DNA from: Microbacterium terregens
Lineage (GTDB): Bacteria > Actinomycetota > Actinomycetes > Actinomycetales > Microbacteriaceae
Direction: 5' to 3'
DNA length: 64,000 nt
Assembly: GCF_039534975.1 (NCBI RefSeq)
Contig: NZ_BAAAWH010000001.1
Coordinates: 3,162,001 to 3,226,000, forward strand
A program made the translations under genes and the position numbers. Shown piece after piece: positions 44,227 to 53,401 of the stretch (the stretch's first letter is position 1; each line of letters begins with the position of its first letter). The notes beneath the pieces are model-generated. The model made no database searches. It had not been told where the DNA came from and saw nothing but the letters and a program-made list of their open reading frames with translations.

Positions 44227-45462
44227 ATGAGCGGCCCCGTGGCTCCCCTGTCGACGCACGGCGACGCGGTGCTCACCGGTCTGCGGCTGGTCGACGGCAT
44301 CGATCTCGTGCCACGGGCCGATCTGGCGATCGTCGTCCGCGACGGCCTGATCGCGGCGATCCTGCCGGCGAATGAGGCACCCGCGTCGACGATCGATCTT
44401 GGTGGCGCGTTCGTGATGCCGGGCCTGATCAACATGCACACGCACTTCTCGCTCTCGCTGCCCGGCGCCGGCGGCGATGCGGTCAGCGCACTGTCCGAGC
44501 ACGACCTCGCCCTGTACATGGCCGACGGCGCACGCCGCACACTCCTCTCCGGCGTGACCACGGTGCGCTGCGTCGCAGAGAAGGACGGCGCGGACTTCGC
44601 ACTGCGCCGCGCGATCGAGCAGGGCCACGTGCCCGGCCCACGCATCTACACCGCCGGCCGAAGTCTCTGCTGCACCGGCGGCCACGGGCACGACACCGAC
44701 GACACCCTCGAATGCGACGGGCCGGATGCGTTCACGCGCGGCGTCCGCAGCCAGGTCAAGCAGGGTGCGGATCTGATCAAGATCATGATCTCCGGAGGCA
44801 TCGCCGGCGAGCACGAGCAGATCACGACCCCGCAACTCACCCGCGAAGAGATGGCGGCCGCGATCACGACGGCGCACGCCTGGGGCCGCAAGGTCACGGC
44901 GCACGCCGGACCGGCGGCCATCATCGCCGAAGCCGTCGAGCTGGGCCTGGACTGCGTGGAGCACGGCTACGAACTCACACCCGAGGTCGCGAGACTGATG
45001 GCCGAGCGCGGGGCGGCCCTCGTCCCGACGCTCGTGGTCACCCGCGCCGGGGCGTTCTTCGACGACCTCGGTGTGCCGCCGTGGATGCAGGAGCGCTCGC
45101 TGAACGCCGGGCCGCGGCACCTGCAGTCCTACCGGTATGCGCTGGAGGCCGGCGTCGAGGTGCTGCTGGGCAGCGACATGCCGCCGTTCTGGGACTTCGA
45201 GGGGACCAGCGCCGTGGTGCGCGAGATGGAGCACATGCAGGCCGGCGGCCTGTCCGCACCCGATGTGATCCGCGCAGCAACCGCGGGACCGGCCGGATGG
45301 CTCGACGCTTCGGGCGCGATCGGCACGCTCGCACCCGGCAGGTTCGCGGATCTCATCGCGATGCCGGAGGACCCGACCGTGTCCGCGAGCGCCCTGCGTG
45401 GGATCGACTTCGTGATGAAGGGCGGGGTCGTGGTCCGCGACGACGAGGGGCGGATGCGATGA
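44227..45462 (+). CDS. Amidohydrolase family protein
   Basis: Metal-dependent hydrolase of 411 residues starting MSGPVAPLS. Residues for a binuclear metal centre are present: HTHFSLSL (HxH), the Lys in [10 protein letters not shown], His in VTAHAG, His in CVEHGYEL and Asp in LLGSDMPPF. This is the imidazolonepropionase/prolidase-like subgroup. It begins an operon: its stop overlaps the TIGR04076 start (ATGA). The substrate is unknown; the partner genes suggest breakdown or salvage of a nitrogen-containing compound, which is inference. Confidence 0.9.
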   Translation: MSGPVAPLSTHGDAVLTGLRLVDGIDLVPRADLAIVVRDGLIAAILPANEAPASTIDLGGAFVMPGLINMHTHFSLSLPGAGGDAVSALSEHDLALYMADGARRTLLSGVTTVRCVAEKDGADFALRRAIEQGHVPGPRIYTAGRSLCCTGGHGHDTDDTLECDGPDAFTRGVRSQVKQGADLIKIMISGGIAGEHEQITTPQLTREEMAAAITTAHAWGRKVTAHAGPAAIIAEAVELGLDCVEHGYELTPEVARLMAERGAALVPTLVVTRAGAFFDDLGVPPWMQERSLNAGPRHLQSYRYALEAGVEVLLGSDMPPFWDFEGTSAVVREMEHMQAGGLSAPDVIRAATAGPAGWLDASGAIGTLAPGRFADLIAMPEDPTVSASALRGIDFVMKGGVVVRDDEGRMR

Positions 45463-45800
45463 GTGAGCGGCGGAATCCCGACGAGCATCCGCGCACGGAG
45501 CTCTACGACCTGAGCGTGGTGGTCGAGCGCATAGAGGGTCGATCGGTGTGCGGCATGAAGGTGGGCGACCGCATCGACCTCGTTCAGAGCAGCCGGCTCC
45601 GCCTGCCGGAGGGCGGGCACTTCTGCATGTACGCGCTCCAGGCCGTGATGCCGCTGCTGCCGGCGAAGCAACGACAGCTGCCGCAGGGCGACTGGCTGGA
45701 GCGCGACGACCTGGTCGCCTGCCCCGACCCCGACGAGCGCCTGATCATGCGCATCGTGCGCACCGGCATCCGCTCCATCGCCACCGACGAGCTGACGTGA
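45459..45800 (+). CDS. TIGR04076 family protein
   Basis: Protein of 113 residues. Family features are LYDLSVVVERIEG followed by VCGMKVGDRIDL, a GGHFCMYALQAVMPLLPAKQ block with a conserved Cys, and the C-terminal ACPDPDERLIMRI. Function of TIGR04076 proteins is unknown; they are often encoded beside metal-dependent hydrolases or radical enzymes. It overlaps both neighbours by 4 bases, so the three proteins are probably made in fixed proportion. Confidence 0.85.
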   Translation: MSERRNPDEHPRTELYDLSVVVERIEGRSVCGMKVGDRIDLVQSSRLRLPEGGHFCMYALQAVMPLLPAKQRQLPQGDWLERDDLVACPDPDERLIMRIVRTGIRSIATDELT

Positions 45801-46813
45801 CCGCCGGTTCCTCTCGCCCCGTCCAGGTCTCGCTCGGGCTGCAGACCGACAAGGCACCCGGCGCGTACGCGGCGCTCGCGATCCTCGCCGAGGATGCCGG
45901 GTTCGACGGCGTCAGCGTCTTCTCCGACCTGCTCTATCAACCGCCGATCGCGGCGTTGCTGGAGATGGCAGGGGCCACGACGCGCATCCGGATCGGCTGC
46001 GCCTGCTGGAACCCGTTCACGCTGCACCCCTACGAGATCGCGGGCCAGTTCGCCGCGGTGGATGCCGCGTCCGCCGGTCGCGCCTACCTCGGACTGGCGA
46101 AGGGATCGTGGCTCGAAGCGATCGGTGTCGAAGCCCGCACGCCGATCCCGGCTCTGCGCGACTCCGTCGGGGTCATCCAGGCGCTGCTGAGCGGGGACGG
46201 CGCCGGGTACGACGGCACGGTCTTCCGTGTCGAACCGGGCGTGCGGCTGCGGTACCCCGTGCTGCGCACCCGGGCGCCGATCCTCCTGGGCTCGTGGGGT
46301 CCGCGCGGCATGGCGCTCGCGGGAGAGATCGCCGACGAGATCAAGGTGGGCGGCAGCGCCAATCCGGCGATGATCGACGTGGTGCGGCAGAGGGTGCGGC
46401 GCGGGTCGGCGCGCGCGAACCGGCCGACGGATGCTGTCGGCATCGTGCTCGGGGCCGTCACCGTCGTCGATCGCGACGGCGATGCCGCTCGGCGTCACGC
46501 GCGGCGTCAGGTGGCGATGTACCTCGACGTGATCGCCGCGCTGGATCCGACCGTGGAGCTGCCGGACGACCTGCTCCCCGGCATCCGTGCCCGCCTCGCC
46601 GAAGGCGACGATGACGGCGCCGGCCGGCTCGTGCCGAGGGACGTGCTGGAGCTGTTCGCATTCTCGGGCACCCCGGACGACGTCGCCGCGCAGGCGTGGC
46701 GGCTCATCGATGCGGGCGTCGACCGCATCGAGTTCGGCACCCCGCATGGGATCGACTCGGCCGAGGGCATCACGCTGCTCGGTCGCGAAGTGCTTCCGCA
46801 GCTGGAACGCTGA
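45797..46813 (+). CDS. LLM-class flavin-dependent oxidoreductase
   Basis: Luciferase-like monooxygenase/F420-reductase family protein of 338 residues with GTG start overlapping the previous stop (GTGA). Typical segments are LAILAEDAGFDGVSVFSDL, TTRIRIGCACWNPFTLHP, AAVDAASAGRAYLGLAKG and the C-terminal GTPDDVAAQAWRLIDAGVDRIEFGTP. The sequence resembles methylene-tetrahydromethanopterin-reductase-like F420 enzymes. It probably reduces or oxidises the product of the co-encoded amidohydrolase; that is inference. Confidence 0.9.
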   Translation: MTAGSSRPVQVSLGLQTDKAPGAYAALAILAEDAGFDGVSVFSDLLYQPPIAALLEMAGATTRIRIGCACWNPFTLHPYEIAGQFAAVDAASAGRAYLGLAKGSWLEAIGVEARTPIPALRDSVGVIQALLSGDGAGYDGTVFRVEPGVRLRYPVLRTRAPILLGSWGPRGMALAGEIADEIKVGGSANPAMIDVVRQRVRRGSARANRPTDAVGIVLGAVTVVDRDGDAARRHARRQVAMYLDVIAALDPTVELPDDLLPGIRARLAEGDDDGAGRLVPRDVLELFAFSGTPDDVAAQAWRLIDAGVDRIEFGTPHGIDSAEGITLLGREVLPQLER

Positions 46814-46831
46814 GGCCCCCTCCGGGCGGGA

Positions 46832-48505
46832 TCAGCCGTCGAGCAGCCGCGCGCGCAGCGGCTCCAGCCCCATCGGGCCGAGCGCGAGCGCATCGCGGTG
46901 GAACGTGCGCAGCGAGAACGCGTCGCCCTCCGCGGCCGCTTTGCCGGCACGAGCGTCATGCCACAGCCGCGCCCCGACCTTGAAGGCGAGCGCCTGCCCG
47001 GGCCAGCCGAGATAGCGGTCGACCTCGAAACCGGCCAGGTGCGGCTCCATGAGCGCGAAGTCGATCAGCATCCGCTGGGCCCGTTCGGGCGACCAATCCG
47101 TCTCGGGGACGAGCCCGTTCGAAGGAATCGCCCACCCGGTGTGCAGGCCGATGTCGGCCACGATGCGCACGGAACGCCAGATCTGACCGAGCAGCAGCCC
47201 CAGCCGTTCCGCGGGGTCGCGGATGAGCCCGAGCTCGTCGGCGAGCTGCTCGGCGTAGTGCGCCCAGCCCTCGGCGTAGCCGTGGATGTGACACAGGTGT
47301 CGCTGCCACGGGTGCAGGTCGGGATACGAGGCGGTGACGACGAACTGGAGGTGGTGCCCGGGCAGCCCCTCGTGGTGCACGCTCGTCACCTCCTGCCAGG
47401 TCGCCGCGACGGGCACCCCGCTCGGAATCGTCCACACGATCCGGCTCGGGACCGACCCATCCGGCGGTGCGGGCGTGTAGTAGACGACGCCGGCGGAGGC
47501 CTCCGCGACGACGCAGTCGACATTCCGGATGCCGCTGGGCAGGTCGAAGGCGGGCGCGAGAGCGACGATGGTCTCGTCGACGCGGCGCTCCAGCCACGCT
47601 CGGATCGCGTCCACGCCCTCGAGCCGGTAGCCGGGATCGGCGTCGAGGATCTCCGCCGCCGCGCGCACCGGATCCGGACCGCTCCCGCCCAGCTGTGCGG
47701 CGAGCGCGCGCGCCTCGGCGGTGAGCCGCTCCAGCTCCGCCCATCCGTACGCGTACGTCTCGGCGAGGTCGATGCGCGCCCCGAGCATCGACGCGGCGAG
47801 GTCGGCGTACACGGCGGCGCCGACGCCGTCCGTCGTGGGCGCGATCGGGCGCAGCTCGTCGCGGAGCACGGAGACCAGCTGCGTGAGCGCGGCACCGGCC
47901 CGGTCCGCCGCAGTGCGGACACGGGCGCGGGTCGCGGCATCCACCGCCTCGTCGATCGGGACCGAGCCGAACCAGTCGGCACTCACCCACAGCTCTACCT
48001 GCCCGGCGAGCGTATCGAGCTGGCGGACCGGGGCGACGCCCGTGCCCGAGAACCGCTCGGCGTTGTCGCGCGCCCAGCGGAGCGTGTCGATGTATTGGGC
48101 GACGCCGTGCGGCACGGCCTCGAGACGGGCGACGAGCTCGTCGCCCGCGGCATCCGGCGTGACCCTCAGCCCCTCGATCGCGTAGCGGATGAGGTGCACC
48201 GGGCTCGCGAGCCCGGCCACGAGCCGCGGTGTGAAGCCGGTGTCGAAGAGGAGTCGTTCGCGTTCGAGCCGTTCGGCGAGCGCCGCGCGGAGCGTGGGGT
48301 CACCGGCGCCGGCGGGCAGCGCGTGGAGGGCAGCGAGCACCTCACCCTGCAGTGCGTACCTCCGCTGGAGCCACCCGGGGCCGATGTCGGCGAGAGGGCC
48401 GGGCGACGGGAGTCCCGCGGCCTGGGCGGCATCCGGCTCGTGGAGCGCGAGCTCCGCGACATAGGCGTCGGCGATGCGGTGGACGGGGTCAGCGGCGGGG
48501 TTCAC
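46832..48505 (-). CDS. DUF885 family peptidase-like protein
   Basis: Protein of 557 residues starting at GTG. The DUF885 signature HHEGLPGHHLQF lies at about residues 372-383 and resembles a zinc-protease HExxH-like motif; YAEGWAHYAEQL and the C-terminal PGQALAFKVG segment are also conserved. Related proteins are predicted metallocarboxypeptidases. It has no signal peptide, so it is probably cytoplasmic. It is convergent with the LLM gene. Confidence 0.9.
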   Translation of the reverse strand: MNPAADPVHRIADAYVAELALHEPDAAQAAGLPSPGPLADIGPGWLQRRYALQGEVLAALHALPAGAGDPTLRAALAERLERERLLFDTGFTPRLVAGLASPVHLIRYAIEGLRVTPDAAGDELVARLEAVPHGVAQYIDTLRWARDNAERFSGTGVAPVRQLDTLAGQVELWVSADWFGSVPIDEAVDAATRARVRTAADRAGAALTQLVSVLRDELRPIAPTTDGVGAAVYADLAASMLGARIDLAETYAYGWAELERLTAEARALAAQLGGSGPDPVRAAAEILDADPGYRLEGVDAIRAWLERRVDETIVALAPAFDLPSGIRNVDCVVAEASAGVVYYTPAPPDGSVPSRIVWTIPSGVPVAATWQEVTSVHHEGLPGHHLQFVVTASYPDLHPWQRHLCHIHGYAEGWAHYAEQLADELGLIRDPAERLGLLLGQIWRSVRIVADIGLHTGWAIPSNGLVPETDWSPERAQRMLIDFALMEPHLAGFEVDRYLGWPGQALAFKVGARLWHDARAGKAAAEGDAFSLRTFHRDALALGPMGLEPLRARLLDG

Positions 48506-48575
48506 CGACCCAGCCTACGCACGCGTCCCGGCCCCGGCTCCCGCCCGGACCCCGGCCCGGTGGAGGTGGCCCGGG

Positions 48576-48654
48576 TCATCCCGTGTTCACTTGCCCTGTT
48601 TGTACGCCGAATCCACGTGTTCGCGTACAAACAGGGCAAGTGAACACGGGATGA
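48576..48654. repeat. Perfect 32-bp inverted repeat
   Basis: Arms at 48576-48607 and 48623-48654 are exact reverse complements over 32 bases (outer end TCATCCCGTG, inner end TGTACGC) around a 15-base loop. It lies between the DUF885 start and the ppk2 stop. GC content of the arms is lower than the surroundings. No T-run follows, so it is more like a palindromic intergenic element than a classical terminator, although termination of ppk2 is possible. Confidence 0.85.
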
Positions 48655-48657
48655 GTC

Positions 48658-48719
48658 GGCCGGCGGCGGCGGCGGCAAGCGGCGGCGGCGAGCGGCAAGC
48701 GGCGAGCGGCGAGCGCGGG
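48658..48719. repeat. GGC/GAGCGGC simple-sequence repeat
   Basis: A run of GGCGGC units followed by alternating AAGCGGC and GAGCGGC units, directly between the inverted repeat and the ppk2 stop codon. It has strong purine/G bias on the plus strand. Probably slippage-generated; no coding role seen. Confidence 0.7.
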
Positions 48720-48730
48720 ACCGGCCCGAT

Positions 48731-49594
48731 TCAGGTCGCCGCGAGCCGCGCCTTCTCGACCGCGACATCGAAGGTCGCCGCCGGCCACTGCGGGTCGATC
48801 TCGCGCAGCGCGCCCAGCAGGAGATGCTGCACCGCCAGGCGCGCGTACCATTTGCGGTTCGCGGGAACCACGAACCAGGGCGCGTTCTCGGTCGAGGTGC
48901 GCTCGAACACCGTCTGATACGCGTCCATGTACTGCGGCCACCGGACACGCTCGTCGATGTCCCCCGGGTTGTACTTCCAGTGCTTGTCGGGGCGGTCGAG
49001 GCGTTCCATCAGCCGTTCGCGCTGCTCATCGGGCGAGATGTGCAGCATGACCTTGACGATGCGTGTTCCGGCATCCGTCACACGCTTTTCGAAGTCGTTG
49101 ATCGCGCCGTAGCGACGCTCGATCTCGTCTGCGGACGCCAGCGACCGGACCTTGCCGATCAGGACGTCCTCGTATTGCGAGCGGTCGAACACGCCGATGA
49201 ATCCCGGCTGCGGCGCGCGCCGCTCGACGCGCCACAGGAAGTCATGCGCGAGCTCTTCGGCGGTCGGCTTCTTGAAGGCCGTGAGCATGACCCCCTGCGG
49301 GTCGACCGATCCGACCACGTGGCGGATGACACCGCCCTTGCCCGCGGTGTCCATGGCCTGCAGAAGGAGCAGAACGGATGCCGCGGGGCCATCTCCGCGG
49401 CTCTGCGCGTAGAGGCGCTCCTGCAGTTCGTCCAGATCGCCGGCGCCCGCCGCGAGGTCCTCCGCGGCGGTGTCCTTGTCGCCTCCGTACCCGGGGGTCG
49501 AGTCCGGGTCGACATCCGCGAGCGCGAAGCCCTCGCGTGCGCGCAACAGCGCGGAGATCTCTTCGGACCAGTGCTTCTCGCTGTTCTGCGTCAC
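48731..49594 (-). CDS. ppk2: Polyphosphate kinase 2 family protein
   Basis: PPK2 enzyme of 287 residues that transfers phosphate between polyphosphate and nucleotides. Walker A is MDTAGKGG at residues 81-88 and Walker B is FDRSQYEDVL at 136-145; the lid region KVMLHISPDEQRERLMER follows. Subclass (NDP- versus NMP-phosphorylating) cannot be fixed by eye. GTG start; menD follows upstream on the same strand (25-base gap), so it may share the menD transcript. Confidence 0.93.
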   Translation of the reverse strand: MTQNSEKHWSEEISALLRAREGFALADVDPDSTPGYGGDKDTAAEDLAAGAGDLDELQERLYAQSRGDGPAASVLLLLQAMDTAGKGGVIRHVVGSVDPQGVMLTAFKKPTAEELAHDFLWRVERRAPQPGFIGVFDRSQYEDVLIGKVRSLASADEIERRYGAINDFEKRVTDAGTRIVKVMLHISPDEQRERLMERLDRPDKHWKYNPGDIDERVRWPQYMDAYQTVFERTSTENAPWFVVPANRKWYARLAVQHLLLGALREIDPQWPAATFDVAVEKARLAAT

Positions 49595-49619
49595 GGGCCC
49601 ATCATGGCCGACCGCGTGC

Positions 49620-51494
49620 TCAGCGCGACAGGGGAACCTCGATCAGCTGGCGTCCGCCGACCGGCGAAGTGAGCGCCTGGTCGAGTGCTGCCCGCGTCGT
49701 CACGTGCTGATACTCCCAGCCGTAAGCGAGGGCGAGATGCTCGAACCGGGTGGTGTGGGGCGTGTACAGGACGCGATCCATCGCCTCCGCAGAGGCGACC
49801 GCCGCTACTTCGAGGTCGTCGAAGATCGTGCCACCGCCGTCGTTGCCCACGACGACCTGGATGCGCGGCTCGTCCTCGACGGGCGGCAGCAGCAGCGCGC
49901 CGACGTCGTGAAGCAGCGCCAGGTCGCCGAGCAGCACGCGCGTGACGCCGGGTCGGCCGCCGGCCTGGGAGCCGATCGCGATGCCGGTCGCGGTGGCGAC
50001 CGTTCCGTCGATGCCGGCCAGGCCCCGGTTGGCGTGGACCGGAACCTTCTTGCCCCCGAGAAGATCGTCGGCGACGCGGACGAGCCGGGACGAGCCGAAG
50101 ACCAGCCGGTCGTGCGGCCAGGTCGCCCGCCAGACCGCGTCGACGACCGCGGCCCGATCGAGCGGTGCACGCACGGCGGCCAGTTCCGCCTTGATCGCTT
50201 CGAGACGCTCCGCCGGAACGGCCGAGGACAGCCCCTCGGCGTCCGGTGCGGGCGGACTCAGATCGACGGATGCTTCGCGCGAAGCCTGAAGCCACTCGCC
50301 CAGCCACTGTCGGTCCGGCTCGCCGGATGCGACCGCGACCGCATCGACGGCGGTCGTCACGCCGTTGAGGTTGAGCGGCTCGCCGGGTCCGCGCACGGCG
50401 AGCACCGCGACATCCGGATCCGACAGCAGCACGGCGCTCTCGCGGCTGAGCGTGGGGTGTCCGAGCACGACGACCCGCTCGACGCGCCCGCCGAGCTGCG
50501 GATCGGACAGCAGCCGGCGGTAGCCGTGCACGAGGTTGCGGCCATACCGCGCCCCGCTGACGATCTCGGCGATGAGCGGCCAGCCGCCGGCGTGGGCGAG
50601 GGCTTCCGCACCCGGCCCCGCGTCAGCCCCGGCGAGCACGACCGTGCGCGGCCCGCGCTCGAGCACGTGCGGAAGGTGATCGGGCTCCGCCGGCTGATCC
50701 GCCTCGCCGATGCCCCCGCCACCTTGATAGAGGGCGCCGGATGCTTCGTCCTCAAGCGGCTCGTCGACGACCGGAGCGGCATCCGGGTCCGCCTCCGCGT
50801 TCGTCGTCAGCTCGGCCGTGGGGGCGCCCAGCCAGCGGGGCGCGTCCCCGCCCAGCGGCTCGCGGAACGGGACGTTCAGGTGCACCGGACCAGGCGCCCG
50901 CGTCCCGGCACCCAGCGCCGCCTCGACCGCATCCGCGGCGACCTGGCGCAGCATGAGGCTCTGCTCGCCGTCCCCTTTGGGATCGGTCTCCTCCGGCACC
51001 GGAAGATCGGCCTCGAGGCGAGCATTCGGCGAGAACAGCCCCAGCTGCCGTGTCGTCTGGTTCGCACCGACGCCACGCAGCTCCGGGGGTCGGTCCGCGG
51101 TGAGGAGGAGCAGCGGCACTCCGGCGTGGTGGGCTTCGAGGGCGGCCGGCACCAGGTTGGCCGCCGCGGTTCCCGACGTGCAGATCACCACCGCCGGCAT
51201 GCGCGTCTCGCGCCCGATGCCGAGCGCGGTGAACCCGGCGACCCGCTCATCGATGCGCACGTGCAGACGCACCGCGCCACGTCGCTCCAGCTCGGCCGCG
51301 ACGAGAGCGAGCGCCTGCGAGCGCGAGCCCGGGCTCAGCACGATATGGCGGATGCCGAGATCCACGAGCGCACCCAGCAGTGCCGCTGCGGCATCCATCG
51401 CCGGAGAGGGGAAGGGCCGGTCATCGTCGATGGCCGGGACCGAAGCGGGGTCGTCCCCGAGCGCGCCGAACGCGGCTCCCCGGTCGTCCACCAC
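49620..51494 (-). CDS. menD: SEPHCHC synthase (MenD)
   Basis: Thiamine-diphosphate enzyme of about 624 residues that joins 2-oxoglutarate-derived succinic semialdehyde to isochorismate, the second step of menaquinone synthesis. Motifs: LSPGSRSQALALVAAELE, CTSGTAAANLVPA, HANRGLAGIDGTVATATG and the ThDP/metal segment LLGDLALLHDVGALL. I chose the GTG at 51494, overlapping the stop of the PLDc_N gene by one base, because homologues extend beyond the internal ATG of the AMDAAAALLG segment. Confidence 0.93.
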   Translation of the reverse strand: MVDDRGAAFGALGDDPASVPAIDDDRPFPSPAMDAAAALLGALVDLGIRHIVLSPGSRSQALALVAAELERRGAVRLHVRIDERVAGFTALGIGRETRMPAVVICTSGTAAANLVPAALEAHHAGVPLLLLTADRPPELRGVGANQTTRQLGLFSPNARLEADLPVPEETDPKGDGEQSLMLRQVAADAVEAALGAGTRAPGPVHLNVPFREPLGGDAPRWLGAPTAELTTNAEADPDAAPVVDEPLEDEASGALYQGGGGIGEADQPAEPDHLPHVLERGPRTVVLAGADAGPGAEALAHAGGWPLIAEIVSGARYGRNLVHGYRRLLSDPQLGGRVERVVVLGHPTLSRESAVLLSDPDVAVLAVRGPGEPLNLNGVTTAVDAVAVASGEPDRQWLGEWLQASREASVDLSPPAPDAEGLSSAVPAERLEAIKAELAAVRAPLDRAAVVDAVWRATWPHDRLVFGSSRLVRVADDLLGGKKVPVHANRGLAGIDGTVATATGIAIGSQAGGRPGVTRVLLGDLALLHDVGALLLPPVEDEPRIQVVVGNDGGGTIFDDLEVAAVASAEAMDRVLYTPHTTRFEHLALAYGWEYQHVTTRAALDQALTSPVGGRQLIEVPLSR

Positions 51495-51982
51495 TAGCCG
51501 ACGGCGCCGCGCTGGCCGCGTGTGTCTTCGTCGCCGTCCGTGGGGCGATCCGTCCCGCGCTTGGGTGCGTCGGGAGCGGGTGCGCCCGACGCGGGGGCTC
51601 CGGTCGCCGGTGTCGCGGGGCTGCCGGCGGTGGCCGCGCCGCCGGGTGTGGCCCAACGGGGGTCGTCGTCTTCGGCGTCGAGCAGCGCGAGCTCTTCTTC
51701 GAGGCGGCGGATGCGCTCGTCCTGATCGCTCAGCGTGCCGATCTTCTCGAGGAACTCGGGGTCGTCATCGGGAGCGCGCCGGGCCGCCACGGTGGAGCGG
51801 CGGACGCGTCCGACGGTCAGCCAGAGAAGGCCACCCAGGACGGGCATCAGAACGACGATGAGGATCCAGATCGGCTTGCTCACACCGCGATGCCGGGTGG
51901 CAGGCTGCACACTGCAGTCGACGATGGTGTAAACCCAGAACGCCGTGGCCACCAGCGCCAGAATAAGCAGGACTCTCGGCAC
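51494..51982 (-). CDS. PLDc_N domain membrane protein
   Basis: Protein of 162 residues with GTG start and GGAGGG close upstream. Two membrane segments form a PLDc_N (phospholipase D N-terminal-like) domain: VLLILALVATAFWVYTIVDC and PIWILIVVLMPVLGGLLWL. A charged segment (QDERIRRLEEELALLDAEDDD) and an Ala/Pro/Gly-rich tail follow. Such proteins lie next to men genes in many Actinobacteria; function unknown. Its stop overlaps the menD start. Confidence 0.88.
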   Translation of the reverse strand: MPRVLLILALVATAFWVYTIVDCSVQPATRHRGVSKPIWILIVVLMPVLGGLLWLTVGRVRRSTVAARRAPDDDPEFLEKIGTLSDQDERIRRLEEELALLDAEDDDPRWATPGGAATAGSPATPATGAPASGAPAPDAPKRGTDRPTDGDEDTRGQRGAVG

Positions 51983-52086
51983 CCCTCCATCCTAGGCGCG
52001 CACGGGGCTCCGCGGTCCGCCTGTGACCGGACCGAGACTCCTCCCACCTGGGAATGCGCTCAACGGGGTCGACTTAGGATGGACGG

Positions 52087-52404
52087 ATGAACGCCCGCTC
52101 CGCCCTCGTCTATACGGCGCTGAGGCTGCTCGCATTCCTCGTGCCGTTCGGCATCCTGATGATCTTCCCGATCTTCCGCGAGCTCTACTGGCTTGCCGCG
52201 ATCTTCGCCGCACTCATCGGACTGAGCCTGTCGCTGCTGTTCCTGCGACGCCCGCTCACCGAGGTGACGACCGAACTGGCGCAGCGCCGCGCGAACGCGA
52301 AGGCCACGACCACGGACGAAGACGTCGAGGACGCGCTCGCGGAGGGCGCTCCGCAGGCCTCAGCCGACGAAGGCCCACAGCAGGAACGCACCGTAGGCGA
52401 CTGA
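52087..52404 (+). CDS. DUF4229 membrane protein
   Basis: Protein of 105 residues. Two membrane segments (ALRLLAFLVPFGILMIF and WLAAIFAALIGLSLSLLFLR) are followed by the cytoplasmic tail RRPLTEVTTELAQRRANAKA, which is the DUF4229 pattern. This family is commonly found beside menA and menD in Actinobacteria. TAGGAT lies 6 bases before the ATG (leaderless type). Its 3' end overlaps the convergent menA by 45 bases, an unusually long convergent overlap. Confidence 0.87.
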   Translation: MNARSALVYTALRLLAFLVPFGILMIFPIFRELYWLAAIFAALIGLSLSLLFLRRPLTEVTTELAQRRANAKATTTDEDVEDALAEGAPQASADEGPQQERTVGD

Positions 52405-53340
52405 GGTCAACGACACCAGCGTGAGCGCCACCACGAGCTCCCGTGGCACACGGTAGGTCCAGACGATCAGGATCGCCGGCAGCGCTGCCAGGAGCGCGAG
52501 CAGCGTGAGCCACGCGATCGGGTAGAACAGGGCCAGGAAGCCGGCGATGACGAACGGCGCCAGGACGAAGAGCGTGAACAGCGCACGGGTCCAGCGACGG
52601 CCGATCAGCACGGTGAGCGTGCGCTTCTTGGCGGCGCGGTCCTGGTCGATGTCGCGGAGATTGTTGGCGAGCAGGACCGCGCACGCCAGAAGGCCCGCGC
52701 CGACCGCGCCGAACCACGCCTCCTGCGGCACCGTGAGCACCTGCACGAATGTCGTTCCGGCAGTGGCGACGAGCCCGAAGAACACGAACACGAACAGCTC
52801 GCCGAGGCCGTAGTACCCGTAGGGGCGCTTTCCGCCGGTGTAGAACCACGCGGCGACGAGACATACCGCCCCGACCAGCAGCAGCCACCACTGCTGACTG
52901 CGGATCACCAGCGCGAGCCCGGCCACCGCGGCGATCGCGAAGAAGATCAGCGCGGCGATGAGGACCGCTCGCGGCGATGCCTTGCGGGATGCTGTCAGGC
53001 GAGCGGGACCGACCCGGTGCTCATCCGTGCCGCGGATGCCGTCGCTGTAGTCGTTGGCGAAGTTGACGGCGATCTGCAGGCTCACCGACACCACGAGGCA
53101 CAGCAGCGCGATGACCCAGTGGAACAGCCCGTCCACGAGGATCGCGGCTCCGGTCCCGATCAGGACCGGGGTGATCGCCAGCGGCAGCGTGCGCAGGCGC
53201 GCTCCACCGATCCAGTCCCCGACGGTCGCCTTCTCGACGTGCCGCGGGTCGCGCGCCTCGTGCACCCGCTGCGGGTTGCCGCGGTGCGGTTGCTTGCGAG
53301 GACCGGGACGCTTGCGCTTCTTACTGGGGGTGCCTGTCAC
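52360..53340 (-). CDS. menA: 1,4-dihydroxy-2-naphthoate polyprenyltransferase
   Basis: Membrane prenyltransferase of 326 residues that attaches the polyprenyl chain to DHNA. Both Asp-rich motifs are present: NFANDYSDGIRG and NNLRDIDQDRAAKKRT; about eight membrane segments. The first 40 residues are basic and variable (KKRKRPGPRKQPHRG). The GTG at 53340 is chosen because longer frames continue into the intergenic region. It overlaps the convergent DUF4229 gene at its 3' end. Confidence 0.93.
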   Translation of the reverse strand: MTGTPSKKRKRPGPRKQPHRGNPQRVHEARDPRHVEKATVGDWIGGARLRTLPLAITPVLIGTGAAILVDGLFHWVIALLCLVVSVSLQIAVNFANDYSDGIRGTDEHRVGPARLTASRKASPRAVLIAALIFFAIAAVAGLALVIRSQQWWLLLVGAVCLVAAWFYTGGKRPYGYYGLGELFVFVFFGLVATAGTTFVQVLTVPQEAWFGAVGAGLLACAVLLANNLRDIDQDRAAKKRTLTVLIGRRWTRALFTLFVLAPFVIAGFLALFYPIAWLTLLALLAALPAILIVWTYRVPRELVVALTLVSLTSVAYGAFLLWAFVG

Positions 53341-53401
53341 GAGGTGCCATCCTACGGGCTGAGCAGCGCCGTCCGCGGCCGCCTGAGCAGTCGCGCGCGG
53401 C

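Noticed and set aside
48576..48719. Insertion sequence ends
   Set aside because: The inverted arms enclose only 15 bases and there is no transposase frame; it may be a palindromic repeat but not an IS.
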